64,000 nt of DNA from Paramecium tetraurelia. Taxonomy: Eukaryota; Ciliophora; Oligohymenophorea; Peniculida; Parameciidae. The first letter of the stretch is position 1; each line of letters starts with the position of its first letter. Shown here one piece after another: positions 11,751 through 23,138 of the stretch. A program made the translations under genes and the position numbers. The stretch covers positions 218,882 through 282,881 of the forward strand of contig NW_001798974.1 of NCBI RefSeq assembly GCF_000165425.1, written 5' to 3'. A model generated the notes under the pieces. The model saw only the letters and a list, made by a program, of their open reading frames with translations. It made no database searches and was not told the DNA's origin.

Positions 11751-13599
11751 TCATTTCCAATTTGAAGGAGGCATGCCTTTATTTTTTTTAACTCTCATTT
11801 CAGGTTAAAATGTTGCTATGTATCTATTGTAAGTGACTTCATCTAAAATGACATCGTATTCCATTATTGTTGGATCCCCTTTCTTGATAGGAGGTATTTA
11901 CATTTCATTCTTAACTCCTGAAATGTTACCATTATCATATAACCATCTAAGTCTTTCGAAATGCTATTCTATATTATATCTAATTCTGTATAATTTCTTA
12001 TTCAAAATTTGATTTGATTTTTCCTCCATTACTTACAGCAACTTTTTGATATTGATATTCATTAATGCACTTACAGGCACTATTGGATAATCCTAAGATT
12101 CAATGAACTCATAATCAATAGGATAGCTCATCAAATCGATTTTATTCCATACTTCAATCTAAATTAATAATTAGACATACCATTTTCTTATTGTAGAAAT
12201 CTTGATTAAACCCTAATTCCTTAAGGACATCAAGGACAACTTATTTTTATTACTCTGTACAAGGATGAGATATATCTCTAATGTGTAAAACAATATCAGC
12301 ATCTTCTACTTCTTCAAGGGTACACTTAAAGGATTCTACTAAATCATGTGGTAGATCTGTAATGAATCCAATGGTATCGAGCATAATAGCTTTCTACCCA
12401 GAGGCTAATCTAATAGATTTTGAGGTTGTATCTAAAGTCTAAAAGAGTAAATCTTTACTCTAGACTACATCCTTTTATAATATACAGTTTAATAATTAAG
12501 ACTTACCAGCATTAGTGTATCCAATCAATGCAATTCTGGGAACAGTGTGAATAAGCTTCTTGCGTTTAATTTTGGATCGTTATTAACATTCTTCTTCAAT
12601 AAGTTTTTTGACTTTAGCAATCCTATCGTCTATAAGTCTTCTTTATAATTAGAGTTCGCTCTCTCCTGATCCACTCATTTTCCCTAAGGCCCTTCTTTGC
12701 TTGGCTGATACAACTTCAACATACACTTCCTTAGCCATCATGAGATCTCCTTTGAAGATTGATGAGAGTGATACAAAGGCACTTCCACTTCTTACTAATT
12801 TAGTTTTGGCAAATCTGAGAAACGACAATTCAATCTATAATCTGGAAACACCTTGTGTGGATCTTTTGGCAAATATTTATAAAATCATAGTGAATCGATC
12901 AAACACTTTTACAGAGAGACCTTCAAATTCACTATCAGAATCAATTTCATCTGGTATATTTTCAGTGCTTTCATTATTCTCATTAATATCTTCCTTAATG
13001 GCCGATGTAATTTCTCCTCTTGAATATTGAGTCCATAGTTTTTCTAGGTTTCTAGTTTATAAGGGTGTTAATTCATGATTTATGAAGACGGCATTAATTT
13101 TTTTGGATTGAATGTGTTATCCCAACATGGCTAGCTTACCTTTTGTAAAGAATGTGGTTGAATGAATTCGAGGTATTTTGACAAGTGATGATTTTGCAAT
13201 TGAATTTCTGATAATTTTATTTCTCCACTCATGACCTAGATCATCTTCATTCATTTGAAAGTCTTATACTTTATTTTACTCTTTTGATTGATCTCCTTAA
13301 TTTTCTTCGTCTTCATCAATTTTGCCTTGACTTCTTCTGATATCCTGAGTATATTCTTGTTTCCAGAGAGGTCCTTATTCTAGAGTCCAATTCAATGATT
13401 TTGATAAGCCAATTGCTTCCTCAGCCATATACAATTCCAATTCTGGTCCTTTGTTGGGATAGAAGACTGGATGTAAGACCATACAATTGACAGGTTGTGA
13501 AGCGAGTTGTTACTTGGGGGGAGTAGATTTTGCAAAATCGAGAGTTTCTTTGGAGAATCTATACTTAGCAATGATGTTACTTAATTTCTTGATTAGCAT
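11751..13599 (-). CDS. hflX: HflX-family GTPase (GTPBP6-like), probably mitochondrial
   Basis: One 22-nt intron (12159-12180) gives 608 residues. The G domain is clear: P-loop GYTNAGKS (about residues 360-367), DTIGFITDLPHDLVESF with the HflX-specific switch II, and NKID (G4) near the intron. Upstream is the HflX N-terminal domain, including the Gly-rich stretch (MSGSGESELQLQRR) that precedes the G domain in this family; an acidic insert lies near residues 240-260. HflX proteins bind the large ribosomal subunit and split or rescue stalled ribosomes; eukaryotic forms act in mitochondria. The first residues (MLIKKLSNIIAKYRFSKE) are basic and amphipathic, fitting a mitochondrial presequence. The usual small residue after GKS is Gln-Leu-Leu here, otherwise normal. 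Start codons of this gene and the divergent one are separated by only 10 bp. Confidence 0.93.
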
Positions 13600-13609
13600 A
13601 TATTAATTA

Positions 13610-14320
13610 ATGAACAAATTAAAATTTCCTACTGATAACGAGAATAATGAGTTCTTTGATGAGGATGCCATTTCAAAGTCGACCATTTAAGCAGTGAATA
13701 ATTCATTCGACAAAGAACAATTGGACGAATAAATTGAAAGACCCTTCACACCTGTGGATGCTTAAATCGAAATGATACCGAAGGAACAGTGTCCTCATTG
13801 CAAACGGCAATTCTTCGAGGGTCGTCTAACATTACACTTACGTAGTTGTACAGCTCAACATCCATTTGTAAAAAAATCCAAGAAATAAAAAACATAAGAA
13901 TTGCACACATAGCCCACCTTATTGCCCTGTCCATATTGTCATAAGAAATACAGAAATCTAAAGGCACACACATGTTAAGCGAGAACAAAAGCATTGGACA
14001 AATACAAGGTGGTTGCTTAGATTAATGAAGAAGAAGAGGCAGATGAAACTTTGATCTAGGAACTCTCCTCAAGTCAACCATCATTTCTACCCAAAATAAA
14101 ACAGAGAGTTGAAAGCATATTATCACGTTCAGTGCCCATAGCTAAGTGTCCCCAATGTTAGAAGACATTTGAACAAAAAGCATACGAAAAGCATATCACT
14201 CTCTGCATACGCATGAATAGTGGAAATAAATTTCAACGCAGTATCTTCTGCACAAATTGTGGCAGTAAATTCGCCAACAATCACAAATACTGTGGTTCAT
14301 GTGGTAAAAAAAGACTATGA
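13610..14320 (+). CDS. C2HC/C2H2-type zinc-finger protein with C-terminal zinc ribbon
   Basis: Single exon, 236 residues. Three finger-like motifs occur in order: CPHCKRQFFEGRLTLHLRSC, CPYCHKKYRNLKAHTC and CPQCQKTFEQKAYEKHITLC, then a four-Cys ribbon (FCTNCGSK...YCGSCGKK) at the very end. The C-x2-C...H...C spacing matches ZC2HC1-type fingers, found in several ciliary proteins, but the function here is unknown. The N-terminal 65 residues are acidic and probably disordered. It ends 29 bp from the convergent dehydrogenase gene. Confidence 0.85.
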
Positions 14321-14349
14321 TAATTATATAATGACAATTGTTTTTATTC

Positions 14350-15296
14350 TCACAACTTAGCCTTCTATTTTAATCTCTTATCCACAAAATCAGGAAAGAT
14401 AGGTCTCACATAAACACTCAAATAAGCTTTAAATGGAAAGAAGATCTACTCAAAATTAAATCTATACTTTGCGAGCCCTCCTGTCAGCTGCATCCAAAAT
14501 CATAGACACACACTCTGATATTGTAATTCTATCCTCGCTCTCATCCTTAGGGGAATGCTTCTTTAATAAATCGTGATCCCTCATTGGAGTACGTACACTT
14601 GGAGGACACACTATTGTTATGGCGACATTGAAATCTTCCAACTCTGTCCTAAGTGCTTCAAAGAACCCTGTAACTGCAAACTTTGAACTGCAATATGGTA
14701 CTCTGTAAGGTAGTCCAATCTCTCCTGAGATCGAAGACATTACAACAAACTGACCTGAACTCCTTCTTATGTGTGGTAATGCATATCTAAATGAATCTCA
14801 ATTACACTTACTTAGTACAATATACATATCCATAAAAATTGATATCCATGATCTTCTTAAAAATTGATAAATCTTTGAATTCTTCAAAAAATGAATGTGC
14901 ATTGACTCCAGCATTCAACACCAAAATATCGATTCTATTGAATATTCTCACTGTCTCCTCTATCAACTATCTCTCAATCTTAAATCATTCAATACTTGCA
15001 ATCCTCTTCTTTAGATACATCTGTGATCTTATAATGAGCTCTCGATCCCAGTTATTCGCATAATGCACAAACTTCCTTTAATTCCTCTTCTGATCTTGCA
15101 GCCAACATCAATCTAATCCAATTAACCATATTTATACTTGACTCCTCTCGTTGCATATTGTAAGGCCAATTCACGTCCAATTCCACTTGATGCTCCTGTG
15201 ATCACGATTACAGAGTTTGCTATACTATAAATCAACTAGTTTACGCTTAAACTATTTAGTCTTTGTCAATTTCAATATTTGCTATTGATTACCCAT
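14350..15296 (-). CDS. Short-chain dehydrogenase/reductase (SDR)
   Basis: Five introns (15220-15244, 15113-15137, 14971-14995, 14787-14811, all 25 nt, and 14446-14467) give 274 residues. The Rossmann cofactor motif TGASSGIG is at residues 25-32 and the NAG motif follows in ILVLNAGVNAHS. Catalytic Ser-Tyr-Lys is seen as MSSISGEIG and YCSSK (Tyr168, Lys172). An NADP(H) or NAD(H) oxidoreductase is certain; the substrate is not. The C-terminal amphipathic tail (YLSVYVRPIFPDFVDKRL) resembles DHRS7-like, membrane-associated SDRs. All exon joins keep frame and restore family motifs, so the structure is well supported. Confidence 0.93.
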
Positions 15297-15661
15297 TCAA
15301 TTTATAATTTAATAATTAAGAATAATGTTTAATAAAAGTCTTTACTTACCATATATATTATAAAGTATACTCAAAATTAATTATTTTGTGATTGATTATT
15401 GTTTATATTGTTTAATTTATGAATTTCATTTAAATTATTTCATTTTTCGCAATTCTCTACCTTCCTCCAATTTCAGTTCTTAGCTCTCCCCAGATTTTAT
15501 ACTATCCTGAATATATTGTTATTGATAATACTTAATTTGTACAATTAATATGAATTTTGTAGTTATTTAATCACAAAAGCCAATTATTAATCAAAAATAA
15601 ATAGATTATTTAACAACAAAATATATGTATGTATAATATCTATTTTCTTATTAATATTGAG
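15297..15661. other. Divergent intergenic region
   Basis: About 365 bp of AT-rich DNA between divergently transcribed genes; presumably holds both promoters. No recognisable element. Confidence 0.5.
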
Positions 15662-16838
15662 ATGCAAAGTGTGTAGAGAGAGTTCTTGGCATTTTGAACA
15701 CTTAGAAGGTTGAGGGATTTTTGGAAATTATGGATGATTAGTTTGCGACATTTATTGATAGCAAATGTTGAGTGTAGGATTCACGACTTTTAAGAGAATT
15801 TACTATTTTAAATGAGGAATATAATTTATCTTAAATAAAATCAATTATTTATGAGGAAGTGTTGGAAATTGATTATAAATAATATAAATATCAGTGAAAT
15901 TAAGTTTGATATGAAATAGAAGGTAATTCTGAATCTTGCGATTGGTATACAGATGGTTGAGAATACTTTGTTCATAAATGACTGCGTTTACTCGATACTT
16001 TATGAGCATTACGAGGTAGTTCAATTATAATATCAGAGTATGTTGCCATGGTTATATTATGTGCATTTATAATTATAATACTACTTTTCTTATTGGGGAA
16101 CACGAAAGGTACGTACGATTCCTGATTTAGTGACTATATTTAATACGAAGCAACTAAAGTTTTAGCAAGCCTGCTTGGGTTGTGGAAGAGCGAGTAAAGA
16201 TTTCAAGTGCAAGGAGTGCCAAATTTGCTCGAATTGTAATAGTAAATTTCACTCTATTTTTCTGAACAAATGTTTGGATGACAATTAATTACAGTATTGA
16301 ATGCATGATAATGAAAGATACATTTTCAAGAACATATGGTTGTTGGTACTAAAATGTTTATTGTGTATATCTGTAAGGATATTTGCAATAATATCTTATT
16401 TGGAGGATGACACGCAACTATTTCTTGTAAAGATTAAATCCAAATTAGCTCTTCTATGTGAGTTTGTGCGGGGGTGTGGTGCTGGATCTGACCATTTCAA
16501 TATTCCTAATCATAATCCAACAGTTGTTGTCAAAAGAGCAAAGCAACACCCAAAATTTGGTGAAGAGAAGTGAGGAGGTATTGGATGCGAAGATTGATTC
16601 TATAGGATAAGGGGGCAGTACTAGTAGTACTCAATTAAATAAGCAAATGAAAATATTGGAATTCCTGGAGAAGAAATTGAGTCATCGAAACAATTTTGTG
16701 AATCCTAAGAAGATGCACGAAACTGAACCAATGCCTATCATGTTTGATGAAAATGAAGAGGACGTGGTTCAATCTCAAATGTAATAGCTAAATGGATTTG
16801 TTCCATTGACTTTGAGTAATATAATTAAATAATAATGA
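15662..16838 (+). CDS. DHHC palmitoyltransferase-like membrane protein with degenerate active site
   Basis: Introns are placed at 15682-15705, 16294-16317 (24 nt, holding an otherwise in-frame TGA) and 16427-16448, giving 368 residues. The Cys-rich domain is recognisable: CLGC, then CKEC, CQIC, SNC and finally KFHSIFLNKCLDDNQLQY, which aligns with the family's DHHCPWxxNCxGxxN block. The catalytic DHHC is replaced by K-F-H-S with a two-residue deletion, so the acyl-accepting Cys is Ser. Hydrophobic segments flank it (IFKNIWLLVLKCLLCISVRI; then FYVSLCGGVVLDLTISIFLI), as in DHHC enzymes, and the C-terminal tail is polar. Likely a catalytically dead DHHC-family protein. The first intron is the least certain; a 33-nt alternative (15673-15705) also works. 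Its stop overlaps the next gene's putative start. Confidence 0.7.
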
Positions 16839-19522
16839 GTTCTTATCGTAAAAATTGCTCAAAATCAGAAATCTCTGTAAATGACACGGCCAATAATGTT
16901 CCAGTCTTGCAACAAATAAACTCGCTGAATTCTTAGCCCATCATGCAAGTTCGAAGGCCGAGTGATTTAAATAGTTCCTTCACTCCAATCGACTCTCAAC
17001 ATAGTATTAGAACCTCCATTACAATAGAATAGGTACTCATAATGTGTAGAAATCACCACTTTGTACATCAGGAGCACAGGATGGCAGAGCAACGCCATTG
17101 AATCTTATAAATGAAGAGTCGAGTGTGAATGAACATTCAGACAATAAGGCCTTTGAGTCTCTAATATATAAGAAGGTGCCTCCCCAGATCAACGAGTTTA
17201 TTTTCAAGGAACCAGTACATTGGAGTCAAATATTTACTCATTAAGGTACATGTAGGGATGATGATTCATGCAATAAGTATGGATAATATTTGGGTGACAA
17301 CTCTTTTCCTCTAGAAAACGGCAAACCCGAACTCTCAACAAATATCAAACCGATAGTAATCATAATTTAAGTCCTCCTTTATATATATTACATGTATTAA
17401 TTTCCACTCCTGCTGTATGGAGTGGCTTATTCAGACTATAATCTAACATACCAGTTGTAAACCTAACTCCCGTTGCTCTTTTTAAACTTCCTATTGTTTA
17501 GTTTGAACAGATAGAAGACTGCTAAATTTATCGACTATTTGCCATTGGGTGCTTTTATTCCCTTTATTTGCACTTTGATTGATTTCAAGTATTCATTGCG
17601 ATTATCATAGATAGCAAGTAATATTCATGTAGATCATACACATCGTGACATTCACAAGGTTCTATCAAATATTCAAGCAGTTGTTCTAACTCTCCATATG
17701 TTTCAAATAATACTCCATTTATTTCTTCACTTTAAGAATATCTTAAATTCACCTCTTCCAAATTATTTGTGGATTCCTTATAGTAATCACACAAGTCAAT
17801 TAAAATCCTGAGAGTTTGAATGATGATACCAATCATTAGAGTTTGAATGAGTTCTACTAAAATCAATGCAGTTTATTCAATATCCTCATCATAGCAAACA
17901 ACAAATCCATCCTGATATACCCAATCAAAATCATGGTGCTGATATTCCTGGTTTATCAATTCACCATCATAAGCAATTAGATTAATCATCTATATCAAAA
18001 TCAAAGTACTTTGATATCAGGGCTAGTTGAGTTATCAAAAATTATCCAGCAATTGCCATTCGATCTCAGATACGAAAGTCTATTGATATCAAATAAATAA
18101 ATTCAATCTAGATTGAAAACAAGGAACCTGATCGATTATGATAGATTACCGAATTCATTGTCTACTAAATTGTTGCATGAATAGTACTCGAAAATTGTGA
18201 GGAAAATACCACTAATAGACAAGTGTTTGAGCAAAGCCTCAATAGCAAGTATATTAAAGAATGCAACCAAGGAAAGAATTCTAGAGCCGAATGAAGTTCT
18301 GATTGAAGCTTAATAAGAGAATAAGTTCTTATACTTCATCTTATCAGGAAAGGTCAGATGTTACTAGCAAAGATAAAATAAACAATTTCCAATAGCTATC
18401 AATGAAAATGGAATTTATAATCAGAATGGGTTCTTTTTGGAATAGCAATCTGAAATCGGAGTTTAATGTGAAACTTGTTGCAAGATATTGGAAATCAATC
18501 CAGACGAGTTCTGGAAAGAGGTTAGAAGGAGTATCACTGAACTTGAGAAAATCAAGATGTGTTTAGATAGAGTGCAATTCAATTAGGAATATAAATTAAT
18601 TGGAGTGTCTTGTTAGATTTGCAGAGGGAATCACAAGATTGACAGTTGCAAGAAAGTCCATTATGTGCCTCCAAGATAGATGCTGATGGATTACATCTAC
18701 TTTGATGAGATCAACAAAAGATAGACATTTCAAAGGGTAAATAATTGTAAAATACAATAGAGAAATCATACAAGGAAGTTCAGTTGTATGAAGAATACCA
18801 GCATGATTGAATAAGTAGTCTGCAACGTAAGACATCTGATGTTACTCTCATCTGAAACATTCAAACGTCCCAAGACAATCACCAGTCTAGGAATGTAATT
18901 AGATTAATAGCACTCTGATCATTCCGAAGAAGAGGATCACCATAAGATGTCTTAGTATGTATAAAACTTGAGTCCTGTTTAATATGCACCTTAAGTGGGC
19001 AGTAGTGCTAGTTCTTATATGCTGAAGGAATTAAAACAGGCATAACAATTAAAATCACCGAAGGATAGTTTCATGGTGCATCAAAAGAGATATCAGGAGA
19101 AAAGGTAATCTCATGTGACCAAAGTCGAAAGAGGTTTGAGATCTTCAATATTCTAGATTTGAGTCCGTCGATTATAAAATATGCTACAATTTAGGATAAA
19201 AGAAGTCAAAAGTCAAAATCAATCATTAGTGAAGATCATGGCAATGGAATCCTATAAAGTTCAGATCATCGACAATTCTCGAAATACGGCATATAATCAT
19301 CTAAATTTACCAATGAAACAGCCAAGTAATTTTAGAATAACCCCTTTGATATGCCCTTATACGATCTTAATCAATCCATCGATAACAATCATAGCTACAG
19401 TGATTATTATCCAAGAAATAATATAGATCAGGTATACACTTATCTCTAATTACAAGGCTCTCTTCTCCTATAAATAATATCAAGACAGTATAATATCAAA
19501 TAAGAGCAAACAGAACAGTTGA
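16835..19522 (+). CDS. Cyclic-nucleotide-binding-domain ion-channel-like protein, apparently frameshifted
   Basis: The reading starts at ATG 16835 (overlapping the previous stop; a later ATG lies at 16934) with introns at 17033-17049 (17 nt), 19105-19124 and 19432-19456. Order: polar N-terminus, membrane segments S1-S5 (about 17350-17760, with few positive charges in S4), pore region, S6 (IYPIKIMVLIFLVYQFTIIS), linker and a CNBD-like fold (ERILEPNEVLIEA...FLYFILSGKV, near 18270-18360), a CxxC...H...C cluster (CQICRGNHKIDSC) and a disordered tail. The first frame ends at TGA 17809-17811 and S6 continues in the +1 frame; no GT...AG intron of suitable length bridges them. The pore lacks a TVGYGD filter: the equivalent place reads LIIANNKSILIYP. 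Either a decaying gene, a sequence error, or a missed splice. Whole-protein class: voltage/CNG-type channel family. Confidence 0.6.
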
Positions 19523-19638
19523 TTAATTCTATAATTGTTTATAATAACAATAAGCATTTCATTATCTTGCAAATCTTCCTTGCATTCAATAGATTCCATT
19601 AATAATGTAAAATCATATTTAAATAATCTTACAATATT

Positions 19639-21155
19639 ATGTATCACTACGATGGAAATGGACAATCTCCTAATTATTGCCAATAGGAGAAACTAGTCGC
19701 CAAGGTAGTCAGGAAAAATGCCCAACAATGTCCTGCAATTAAGAACCACACCTCTGTGCATTACAAGAATTAAATTATAATTTTCGGGGGATATGATTCT
19801 AAGAAGAATCACCATGATATTCACATCTACAGGGATGGACAATGGACCAAGTGCAAGGCTAATGGTAAGATCCCTGAAAGTAGAAATGGTCATTCTGCAA
19901 CTGTGGTCGACAATAAAATGTTTGTGATCGGAGGCTGGTTAGGAAGTGGAACCTATGCAAGTGGAGAAGTCTATGTTCTAGACCTCGATACTCTGACATG
20001 GACATTAGTAAATACAATCGGAGAAGTAATCGCAATTATTAAGTAGATTCCTGGTCCATGTAATATGCACAGTGCTGATCTTATTGGTTAATTGATCTAC
20101 ATCTTCAGGGGTGGAGACGGCAAGGATTATCTCAACGACTTACACAGTTTCGATGCAAATACCAATATTTGGAAATTCATACAAACTCCTGATAAGGATA
20201 AACCCCCTCCAAGAGCCAATCATAGTTCTACAGTTTGGGAAAACAAACTCTTTATTTTTGGAGGATGGGACGGCAAGAAAAGATTAAATGATCTCTATTC
20301 TTACGATACATCCTCTAATAAATGGAGTGAATTAAATGCTGCCTACTCACCCAGTGCAAGGGCAGGAATGTGTATGACAACTATAAACAATAACATCTAT
20401 TTATTTGGAGGCAGTGGACCATAAACAACTTGTTTCGGGGATTTATAATGCTATGATCCAATTAAAAATCAATGGACAATTGTAGAATTGTAAGACGAAG
20501 AACACTTTGATAAAGCCAGAGCTGGTCATAGCATGACAGCTATGGGTAATCTAATTTATATTTTCGGTGGGTCTTGTGGTACTTAGTACTTTAGAGACTT
20601 TTTTATCATTGATACTATCACTCCTCCCAATATTCATATCCTGGATTTCAACAATATTTAAGTGAATAACTATTTTAAGTAATTCTACAATTCTCCTAAA
20701 TACAGTGATCTCATCTTTTTCGTTGAGGGTCAATAATTTTATGCACATAAACTATGTAAATTTCCATTATATTACAGTATTATCTAGATATTAAAACTTC
20801 TCTAAGCTTTTCGAATCGGAATAGCAGAATGAAGAATAGAAAATATACATCAAAGATACTTCTGCTGCAGTATTTGAATAATTACTATTGTATATATACA
20901 CAGGAGAAGTAAGTAATCAAAGCTATTATTAATTAGCAACCAAGTGATCAATTTTCAACCTGTTTACAATAGGTCAAATCTTTGTTATCGACTGCTGATT
21001 ACTATATGTTAGAAGATTTGAAATCCTTATGTGAGAAGATTCTTTGCAATTTCATTGATCAAAACTCTGTCTCTCAATTAAAATCATTTGCTGAATTATC
21101 TAATGCTACTTAACTATACAAGTATTGTGATTGGTACCAAACTCATCATCTGTGA
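19639..21155 (+). CDS. Kelch-repeat protein with C-terminal BTB domain
   Basis: Introns at 20026-20046 (21 nt, frame-neutral), 20756-20777 and 20909-20936 give 481 residues. Five kelch blades are visible, each with a paired Gly and a Trp: IIIFGGYD, MFVIGGWL, IYIFRGGDGKDYLNDLHSF, LFIFGGWDGKKRLNDLYSY, IYLFGGSG and IYIFGGSCG. After a short linker comes a BTB/POZ domain (YSDLIFFVEGQQFYAHKLL...YIYTGE...LLSTADYYMLEDLKSLCEK). Kelch plus BTB proteins are typically substrate adaptors of Cullin-3 ubiquitin ligases, though here BTB follows the propeller (as in LZTR1 or plant/protist types) rather than preceding it. The start is the first ATG after the upstream gene's stop at 19520-19522; the leader is 116 bp. 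Confidence 0.92.
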
Positions 21156-22209
21156 TGCTCTATGTTATTTATGTTTGTAGCTATTATTTTTTGTATCTTT
21201 TTCAATCTCATTATTGTATTAGTAAATTAAAAATTGTAAATTATATTCCTTCCACATGAGTTTTTGATGGGATTAATTTTTCACCTTTACAGAATAAATA
21301 TATTTTTATATTTCAATAGAAATTATTCGAGAGACTCAAAAATTGTTGAAAGAAGATTATAAATAAGAGAAAGTTATATACAAAAATTACAAATTGAATT
21401 ATAAGTATAAAAATCAAAATATTGTCATTCCATTAATATTCCAATTTGTTTCTATTAATAGAATTCATCTCAATGATTACTATTAAACTTTATTCATTAT
21501 TTAAGATTTTATAAAATGGTTTTCCAATTATTTAGAATGATATTTCTCTTTGAAGTTATCTAAAATTTAAGACCCCTCTCCAAATAAATTTACATTCCTT
21601 GAAAACAACCATATTGAATTGCCAAATTCCAAAACATTAATCAAATAAAATTTCAGGAAATGAATCCTAATAGATCTGTAAATCTTCAGGAATAATAATT
21701 ATAATAAATTAAAAGATAATTTTGATTTGATTTACATAATTATAAAATAATATCTTTTTTGAATGGACACTTATATCCTTTCTTTTTACAATAAAAACCT
21801 TGATGATGAATTAAAAATTAATACAATACAGCAATTTTATTTTAACATAAATCTTCTTAACCAAGAGGCTAAGATGGATTTTTTATGTCTTCTTACTTAA
21901 CATCAAAGGATAAGATAGTATTTAAGCAAAAATGCGATAAATTGCTTATTGATTTAAACATTCATTAAACTTTTCATCTTAAATCCTCATAAACTGATTG
22001 TATAAGTATTTTTTCGGTCTTTCAAAATGAGTTATTGAGTTTGATTAACAATTTAATGGCATTTTAGATTTCTTTTCTTTGCTAAATCAAAATTCGAAAT
22101 GATTTATTGCTGTTAATCATATTATTCATGTTGTAAGATTTTATCAAGGTATCAAGTTCGCTCACTGATTTATGTGATTATTTTAATTATTAATAATATT
22201 GTATATATT
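21156..22209. other. Gene-poor stretch with a TGA-interrupted open frame
   Basis: About 1.05 kb. One + frame from about 21327 to 22038 is open apart from three in-frame TGAs (near 21538, 21660 and 21757) and reads as a plausible basic/aromatic protein, but there is no start, intron structure or recognisable family. Could be a decayed gene; equally, such frames occur by chance when only TGA stops. Confidence 0.3.
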
Positions 22210-22559
22210 ATGATTAATTGGGCTGCAAATGATGTTTGTCAAAATGATCATAAACTACAGTGGGTAAAGAAGCATATTTCTAAATGTACTCAATGTGGCC
22301 CAGTCGACACAATGAGCAGATACGGATGCGTTTAATGCAATATATATTATTGTGTAAAATGCAGATAGCCTCCTGTGATGGGAGAATTTTGTGGAGGAGG
22401 ACACGAGTATATATTATCAATAATAGATTGAAATACGTTCCTAATCTGAAATATCATTCTTGCGATGTATGTAGGGCTTCAATTGCAGGAGGAGCATATA
22501 GATGTTAAGAATGTGATTATGATGTATGTGAAAAATGTTGGATAGTAAAAGAAGATTGA
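22210..22559 (+). CDS. Small Cys-rich zinc-binding protein (two ZZ/C1-like modules)
   Basis: One 20-nt intron (22407-22426) gives 109 residues. Two similar modules are present: KCTQCGPVDTMSRYGCVQC...YYCVKC with a following GGGHE, and HSCDVCRASIAGGAYRCQEC...YDVCEKC. The CxxC...CxxC...CxxC layout with H resembles ZZ or DC1/C1-type zinc-binding domains used for protein interaction. No catalytic domain. It ends 18 bp from the convergent minus gene. Confidence 0.82.
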
Positions 22560-22577
22560 TTAGTATATAATAATTAT

Positions 22578-22966
22578 TCACTTAACCCCTAACTAAAGAA
22601 GTGATTTATCTAACAGGTTTTCATTGGAGTTAACCTTATATTTGTATCTATCCTCTTTTAAACGATTAACTATGTTATTAAAATCCTCTTGCTTTCTGTA
22701 ACATATTAATTTTTCTCTGTTGTTTACTATTTCAATTTCTTCCTTCTCAAAAGTTAGAACCTCTTTATGAATCCTCATTTAAGGCTGTCCAAATTAATTA
22801 ATTTCACCTTATTGAAATATCCTTTTCTAAATCTTTGGGGTTGTCCACTAATTGTTTAACCATATCAGTCTAACAATTATAAATAAAGTTGCCTTCTCTT
22901 TACCTTTTCATTCTCTCTTTCAACATCTTAGATATTATCATCGATTTTCTTCCTAAAATAGTTCAT
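22578..22966 (-). CDS. Small coiled-coil protein, unrecognised
   Basis: Two 34-nt introns (22870-22903 and 22774-22807) join three exons into 106 residues rich in Glu, Lys, Asn and Arg, helical throughout (DDNIQDVERENEK, KEEIEIVNNREKLICYRK, IVNRLKEDRYKYK). The frame arithmetic closes and both introns hold frame-breaking bases, which supports the model. The ATG at 22966 is the nearest start; open frame upstream (to ~23100) suggests a possible longer N-terminus through another exon that I could not fix. No family recognised. Confidence 0.6.
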
Positions 22967-23138
22967 AATCAAAGACTGTTAGCATAATCTATATTTTCTT
23001 AAATTTTATTGATTGCATTTATTTTAAGTTTGTTACTATATTGTGTTGGCGAATTCTCAAGAATTAATTTCTACTTTTGTCCTAAGTAAATTTCTATTAC
23101 AAAGGGTTTTTAAGCACAACAGCAAAATTCATGAGTTC

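Noticed and set aside
12501..12550. Possible intron at the HflX P-loop (GTAAGTCTTAATTATTAAAC...)
   Set aside because: It begins with the bases of the Gly-Lys-Ser codons of the P-loop; reading through gives intact GYTNAGKS and the correct following strand.
16301..16573. ORF starting ATG 16301 as a separate small membrane protein
   Set aside because: It is the middle of the DHHC-like gene; removing 24- and 22-nt introns joins it to the zinc-finger and C-terminal parts.
19181..19426. Open + frame as the start of the kelch gene
   Set aside because: It is a shadow; the true frame here is the C-terminal tail of the channel-like gene, which ends at TGA 19520-19522.
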